In this document: positions 63,757 to 64,000 of the stretch, piece by piece
Numbering within the stretch: the stretch's first letter is position 1
How the letters are laid out: the number at the start of each line of letters is the position of its first letter
Assembly: GCA_965650335.1 (NCBI GenBank)
Contig: CBFGOI010000007.1
Location: forward strand, 1-64,000
Direction of reading: 5' to 3'
Source of the DNA: Paradesertivirga sp965650335
GTDB taxonomy: Bacteria > Bacteroidota > Bacteroidia > Sphingobacteriales > Sphingobacteriaceae
Length of the DNA: 64,000 nucleotides
The notes under the pieces: generated by a model
The model's database searches: none
Seen by the model: only the letters and a program-made list of their open reading frames with translations
What the model was told of the DNA's origin: nothing
Position numbers and translations under genes: made by a program

Positions 63757-64000
63757 ATGAAAAACTCAAAGCTAATTTTACCATTAATTGCAACAGTCTT
63801 TATTGTTATCAGTTGCGAAAACAAAAAGTCAAAAACTGCATCTTCCGATTCAGCAGCTACCGATACAAGTTTTGAAAATTCGGGGATGATGGGTATGGAT
63901 ACCGCCCTGCATGGCTCGGGAATGGCAGGAATGATGAGATCCCGCCAGGGAATGATGGACGAGATGCATCAGATGAAAATGTCTGGCAATACCGACAATG
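63757..64000 (+). CDS. DUF305-type lipoprotein, 5' part only
   Basis: Runs off the window end; 81 residues visible from ATG 63757. Lipobox VISC with Cys at 20, then a Lys/Ser-rich linker and a methionine- and glycine-rich stretch. The last residues, MMDEMHQMKMSG near 67-78, match the entrance to DUF305 (ferritin-like four-helix) domains, which are often linked to copper or other metal handling. The rest of the domain lies outside the window. Confidence 0.65.
   Translation, partial: MKNSKLILPLIATVFIVISCENKKSKTASSDSAATDTSFENSGMMGMDTALHGSGMAGMMRSRQGMMDEMHQMKMSGNTDN

Overview
The window looks like the chromosome of a Bacteroidota bacterium, most likely a Sphingobacteriaceae relative (Pedobacter-like). 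Reasons: type IX secretion signatures (a PorP/SprF-type protein beside a giant adhesin ending in a gliding-motility-type C-terminal domain), paired DUF3857 proteins, a 7TM-DISM sensor, DUF4382 and DUF3820 proteins, a YbiT-type ABC-F protein, A+T-rich spacers with few Shine-Dalgarno sites, and at least two promoters of the Bacteroidota form TTG-N18-TATTTTTG. I see no rRNA, tRNA, insertion sequence, prophage or CRISPR array. The family assignment is an inference from gene content.

Layout. 1-5.9 kb: molybdenum-cofactor and nitrite-assimilation block on the minus strand (moeA, a MoaC-MogA fusion, nirD, nirB) with a CRP/FNR-like operator upstream of nirB. 6.4-8.8 kb: a DUF92 membrane protein and a DEAD-box RNA helicase with a structured leader, separated by a spacer that may encode a minus-strand structured RNA. 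8.8-13.8 kb: a minus-strand cassette of response regulator, HEAT-repeat membrane protein and a 1165-residue fusion of a processive-type GT2 glycosyltransferase with an LTA-synthase/sulfatase-fold domain. 13.8-24 kb: methyltransferase, L,D-transpeptidase, DUF3820, APC permease, OsmC, EEP hydrolase and two DUF3857 paralogues. 24-33 kb: P-type ATPase, DinB, GNAT, ABC-F, MFS and YjbQ proteins. 33.6-36.3 kb: small-enzyme cluster (DoxX, VOC, DUF1801, an SRPBCC gene broken by two frameshifts, and a RibD-C/DHFR-like protein). 36.5-42 kb: PQQ-propeller lipoprotein, second L,D-transpeptidase, serine hydrolase with a GH3 remnant, lactate dehydrogenase. 42-53 kb: PorP/SprF protein, a 2693-residue repeat adhesin and a 7TM-DISM/HTH regulator. 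53-64 kb: PAS/LOV-like signalling protein, MFS, PHB-depolymerase-like esterase, pectate-lyase-like beta-helix protein, hybrid histidine kinase, DUF4382 lipoprotein, an unknown helical protein and the start of a DUF305 lipoprotein.

How they fit. The first block supplies Moco and siroheme-dependent nitrite reduction; the molybdoenzyme itself is not in the window. The RR/HEAT/GT2-LTA cassette looks like a regulated envelope-polymer system in which one polypeptide may both make a glycan and decorate it with a phosphate ester. The adhesin, its PorP/SprF partner and the membrane-bound HTH regulator look like a regulated surface-adhesion module. The most interesting leads are the GT2-LTA fusion cassette, the Cys-bearing LOV-like domain at 53.9 kb, the candidate minus-strand structured RNA near 7.2 kb, and the doubly frameshifted SRPBCC gene.
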